A program made the position numbers and the translations under genes. Source: Bacillota bacterium (lineage in GTDB: Bacteria > Bacillota > DTU025 > MWDF01). From it: a DNA stretch of 64,000 nucleotides. Positions 61,511-64,000 of this stretch are shown here, piece by piece. The stretch spans positions 1 to 64,000 of the forward strand of contig JAKQNF010000030.1 in assembly GCA_029565935.1 (NCBI GenBank). Reading direction: 5' to 3'. The first letter of the stretch is position 1. Each line of letters opens with the position of its first letter. Below the pieces are notes generated by a model. That model ran no database searches. It had not been told where the DNA came from and saw only the letters and a program-made list of their open reading frames with translations.

Positions 61511-63478
61511 TCACCTTCCGTCGTCAGATTGTATGCCTTCGGGTCCCAGCCTATAGCCTTCGAATATGTGCTCGAAGCATTCCTTGATGTCGTCCACGGG
61601 CACTATCTGCACGCCGGTTATGTCGGAGGGCACATCCTTCTTGTTGCCGTCCGGGATGAGCACCTTCTTAATGCCCGCCTGCTTTGCTCCGTAGACTTTC
61701 TCGAAGACACCGCCTACTTCCTTGACCTTGCCCTGTATGGAGATCTCCCCGGTCACGGCCACGTCCTGGCGTATCCTTATGCCTCTCGATGCGCTGAGCA
61801 TGGCGAGGAGTATCGCCGCGCCTGCGGAGGGCCCTTCGATGTTGCCGCCCCCGACCACGTTCACGTGGAAGTCATATTTTGCCAGCTCGTCGCCGGTTAT
61901 GGAGCGGAACACCGCGCCGGCGTTGAAGACGGAGTCCTTCGCCATCGACCCTGCGGTCTCGTTGAACCTTATGTTCCCGCCCTTCTCTTCCTTCCTGGGG
62001 AACGACACCGCCTCTATCTCAATCACAGAGCCGAGGAAGCCCGATACGCCAAGGCCGAATATCTTGCCGACTTCGGCAGTATCTGAGGCCTTGATGTTCA
62101 CATAGGGAGTCATCCTGCCGGCCCTTATGGCATCCTCCAGGTGGGCTTTCTTTATGAGCACGTCCTTCGAGCCCTGGCTTTCGTACAGGGCGAACGAATA
62201 TGCGTCTATGAGAAGGCTCGTCGCCTTCCTTCCTTCTATCGTGTAGTCGGATATCATCTCGGGCACGCCGTCTTCTATCCTCACGCCGAGCCTTAAGGCG
62301 GCGTTGGTGGCGATCTCCTGCACCGAGTGCTGCGTCAAAGGTTCGAAGAACACCTCGGCGCACCTGCTCCTAAGGGCAGGCGACAGCGTCTCTGGCTCCC
62401 TTGTCGTGGCACCGATGAGTATGAAATCGGCGGGGGCACCCTTTTCGAACAGCTGCCTTATGTACTCGGGTACGCTCTTGTCCTGTGGGTCGTAGTACGA
62501 GGATTCGAAGCTCACCCTCTTATCCTCCATCACCTTCAACAGCTTGTTGAGGAGCAGCGGATCCATCTCGCCTATCTCGTCGATGAAGAGGACTCCTCCG
62601 TGGGCTTCTGTCACAAGGCCCAGCTTCGGTTCCGGTACGCCGCCCTCTGCGAGGTCCCTCTTCGCCCCCTGGTAGATCGGATCGTGCACGCTTCCCATCA
62701 ACGGATTGACTATATCCCTGGGGTCCCACCTCAGCGTAGTGCCGTCCACCTCGATGAACTTGGCGTTAGAGCCGAACGGCGTATACTTCGCCTTCTTCGC
62801 CTCTTCCAACACGAGCCTCGCCGCCGATGTCTTGCCGACGCCCGGAGGTCCGTACAGTATCACATGCTGCGGGAACGGGCTGGATATCTTCGCCATGAGC
62901 GCCCTTATCGCCCTGTCTTGCCCCACTATCTGAGCGAGGTCGGAAGGCCTCACGGCCTCCATCGCGGAGGTCAGCAGCTTCCTTTCCTCGAGCTTCTTCA
63001 GATCCTCGAGCTTCTTCTGCGTCTCTGCCGTCTCAGGGCCAGATTCTTCGCTAAGAAGCTGCTTCTTTACGTCCTTCACGTACTCTTCGTGCTTTTGCTG
63101 GAGCTTGTCGGTCACTTTCTTCTCTATGCTCTCATCGAGGCGCTTCCTTGCTAGCATCTCGGCGAGCTCGTCCTCGAGCTCGTCCATGATCGAAGGCAGT
63201 TCGTCGAAGCTGGGCGCAACTGTGATGGTCGGATCCTGGAAGACGATCCTTTGCAGCGCCATCGCCCTTTGTTCTAGGTCTTCCGACCTCATCAGGGTGA
63301 GTGATTCTAGTTTTCCCGCCTTAAGTATCAGGCGGTCGGCCCCGAGCAAGTCCGAAAGCATGGAGAACATCGAGGATATCCTCCTGGACATCTCGTCTAT
63401 CGCCCCCGGATGCTCCCACCAAAGCAGCTTGGGCCCCTTGTTCCTTTCTTTTTCCTCGCCTTTTCTGAACAATCCCAT
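61511..63478 (-). CDS. LonC-type ATP-dependent protease
   Basis: A Lon-family AAA+ protease of 655 residues. It lacks the canonical Lon N-terminal substrate domain; instead residues about 95-170 are strongly charged and probably coiled coil. Walker A GPPGVGKTSAAR starts near 210, Walker B is GVLFIDEIGEMD, and the proteolytic domain carries the Ser-Lys dyad: serine in GPSAGAA (about 551) and lysine in GVFEKVYGA (about 594), 43 residues apart as in Lon. It lies between rplI and dnaB, as in many Clostridia. Probably degrades damaged proteins; specific substrates unknown. Confidence 0.9.
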   Translation of the reverse strand: MGLFRKGEEKERNKGPKLLWWEHPGAIDEMSRRISSMFSMLSDLLGADRLILKAGKLESLTLMRSEDLEQRAMALQRIVFQDPTITVAPSFDELPSIMDELEDELAEMLARKRLDESIEKKVTDKLQQKHEEYVKDVKKQLLSEESGPETAETQKKLEDLKKLEERKLLTSAMEAVRPSDLAQIVGQDRAIRALMAKISSPFPQHVILYGPPGVGKTSAARLVLEEAKKAKYTPFGSNAKFIEVDGTTLRWDPRDIVNPLMGSVHDPIYQGAKRDLAEGGVPEPKLGLVTEAHGGVLFIDEIGEMDPLLLNKLLKVMEDKRVSFESSYYDPQDKSVPEYIRQLFEKGAPADFILIGATTREPETLSPALRSRCAEVFFEPLTQHSVQEIATNAALRLGVRIEDGVPEMISDYTIEGRKATSLLIDAYSFALYESQGSKDVLIKKAHLEDAIRAGRMTPYVNIKASDTAEVGKIFGLGVSGFLGSVIEIEAVSFPRKEEKGGNIRFNETAGSMAKDSVFNAGAVFRSITGDELAKYDFHVNVVGGGNIEGPSAGAAILLAMLSASRGIRIRQDVAVTGEISIQGKVKEVGGVFEKVYGAKQAGIKKVLIPDGNKKDVPSDITGVQIVPVDDIKECFEHIFEGYRLGPEGIQSDDGR

Positions 63479-63484
63479 ACCTAC

Positions 63485-63934
63485 CTACTCCATCGGTTGT
63501 ATCGAAAGCCTCAGCTTGGTCGCTATGCCTGACATCAACCGCACTTCGGCCTCGTATTCGCCAACTGTTTTTATGTGATCAGGAATCTCTATCTTCTTCT
63601 TGTCGATCTCTATGTCCATCGTCTCTTTGAGGGCCTTCGCCACGTCCGCTCCCGTTACCGTACCGTATAGCCTCCCGCCCTCGCCGCACTTCACCTTGAG
63701 TATAATCCCGCCCTCCTTGAGCTGGCGGGCCAACTGCCTTGCCTGGCGCTCCTCCCTATCGAGCCTTTCCTGGGCGGCGCGCTTCATCTCGTCCACCCTT
63801 CTCAGCTCTGCGGAGTTCGCTTCCGTGGCCAGCTTCCTTGGTATGAGGTAGTTCCTGGCGTAGCCGTCGGAGACTTCCAGGACCTGGTCCTTCTTCCCTA
63901 TGGCCTTGATGTCCTGCAGAAGTATCACTTTCAT
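63485..63934 (-). CDS. rplI: 50S ribosomal protein L9
   Basis: Ribosomal protein bL9, 149 residues. The N-terminal domain (MKVILLQDIKAIGKKDQVLEVSDGYARNYLIPRKLA) and the long connecting helix leading to the C-terminal rRNA-binding domain (GGRLYGTVTGADVAKAL) are typical. The ATG overlaps the stop of the upstream gene as ATGA, indicating coupling. Six bases separate it from the lonC start. Confidence 0.97.
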   Translation of the reverse strand: MKVILLQDIKAIGKKDQVLEVSDGYARNYLIPRKLATEANSAELRRVDEMKRAAQERLDREERQARQLARQLKEGGIILKVKCGEGGRLYGTVTGADVAKALKETMDIEIDKKKIEIPDHIKTVGEYEAEVRLMSGIATKLRLSIQPME

Positions 63935-64000
63935 ATCATGCCCGCCGCGGCCTTGCGCATGGCCATGGCCGCGACTCCCTCCTTTTCGTTTAGTCGTGCT
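63931..64000 (-). CDS. C-terminal end of an upstream gene, cut by the window
   Basis: A frame open from the window edge ends ...EKEGVAAMAMRKAAAGMI and its TGA overlaps the rplI start. Only 22 codons are visible. In clostridial genomes the gene before rplI is often a DHH/DHHA1 (GdpP-like) phosphodiesterase, but these residues do not prove it. Confidence 0.5.
   Translation of the reverse strand, partial: ARLNEKEGVAAMAMRKAAAGMI

Overview
This 64 kb window (about 55-60% GC by eye, lower in a few intergenic stretches) looks like a chromosome segment of an anaerobic Bacillota (Clostridia-like) bacterium. Three observations support this: the gene order rplI - LonC-type protease - dnaB, familiar from clostridial genomes; a PurF carrying the cysteines of the Bacillus-type 4Fe-4S enzyme; and a ykkC-class riboswitch in front of the purine operon. 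Start sites generally have strong GGAGG-type ribosome binding sites, and several genes appear to start at TTG. I see no phage, insertion sequence, rRNA, tRNA or CRISPR array. The right end cuts the last gene.

Layout. 1-1.8 kb: two tandem paralogous lipoproteins (+). 1.8-11 kb: a nine-gene minus-strand operon headed by a branched-chain-amino-acid-type ABC importer (binding protein, LivH, LivM, LivG, LivF), followed by an M29-type aminopeptidase-like protein, a CGGC-domain protein, a cysteine-desulfurase-like aminotransferase and a 4-hydroxy-2-oxoglutarate-aldolase-like protein; an XRE-cupin regulator lies upstream. 11.0-11.9 kb: gene remnants (aldehyde ferredoxin oxidoreductase with its ferredoxin, and a DapA-family aldolase). 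11.9-12.8 kb: a tartronate-semialdehyde-reductase-like gene (+).

13.2-28.4 kb: a sugar/cyclitol catabolic island. A 12-gene minus-strand operon (creatininase-family hydrolase, GntR/FCD regulator, RbsA/C/C/B-type importer, three zinc alcohol dehydrogenases, a 2-hydroxyacid dehydrogenase, KDPG aldolase, gluconokinase-type kinase, IolO-like epimerase) diverges from a UxaE-type tagaturonate epimerase. These enzyme classes resemble the oxidative inositol-to-tagaturonate route described in Thermotoga.

28.5-43.4 kb: a third lipoprotein of the first family, then a minus-strand dicarboxylate/CoA island: two class I fumarase/tartrate-dehydratase pairs, malic enzyme, MmgE/PrpD protein, a frameshifted GntR pseudogene, a two-subunit CoA-transferase, a FAH-family hydrolase, a TAXI-TRAP transporter, a glyoxalase-like protein and a MalY-type lyase, diverging from a LysR regulator. 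The sugar island and the dehydratase block carry similar TGGTATACCA operator-like sites, so one GntR may control both.

44.6-55.8 kb: a purine operon (purE, purC, purS, purQ, purL, a purF-purM fusion, purN, purH, purD) behind a probable PRPP-type riboswitch; purB and purK are not in the window. 56-59.2 kb: an AT-richer accessory stretch with an aminoglycoside-acetyltransferase-like GNAT, a small DUF4242-like protein, an orphan AbiEi-type antitoxin and an Ig-like lipoprotein. 59.3-64 kb: a HEPN-CBS fusion protein, then dnaB, lonC, rplI and the tail of an upstream gene.
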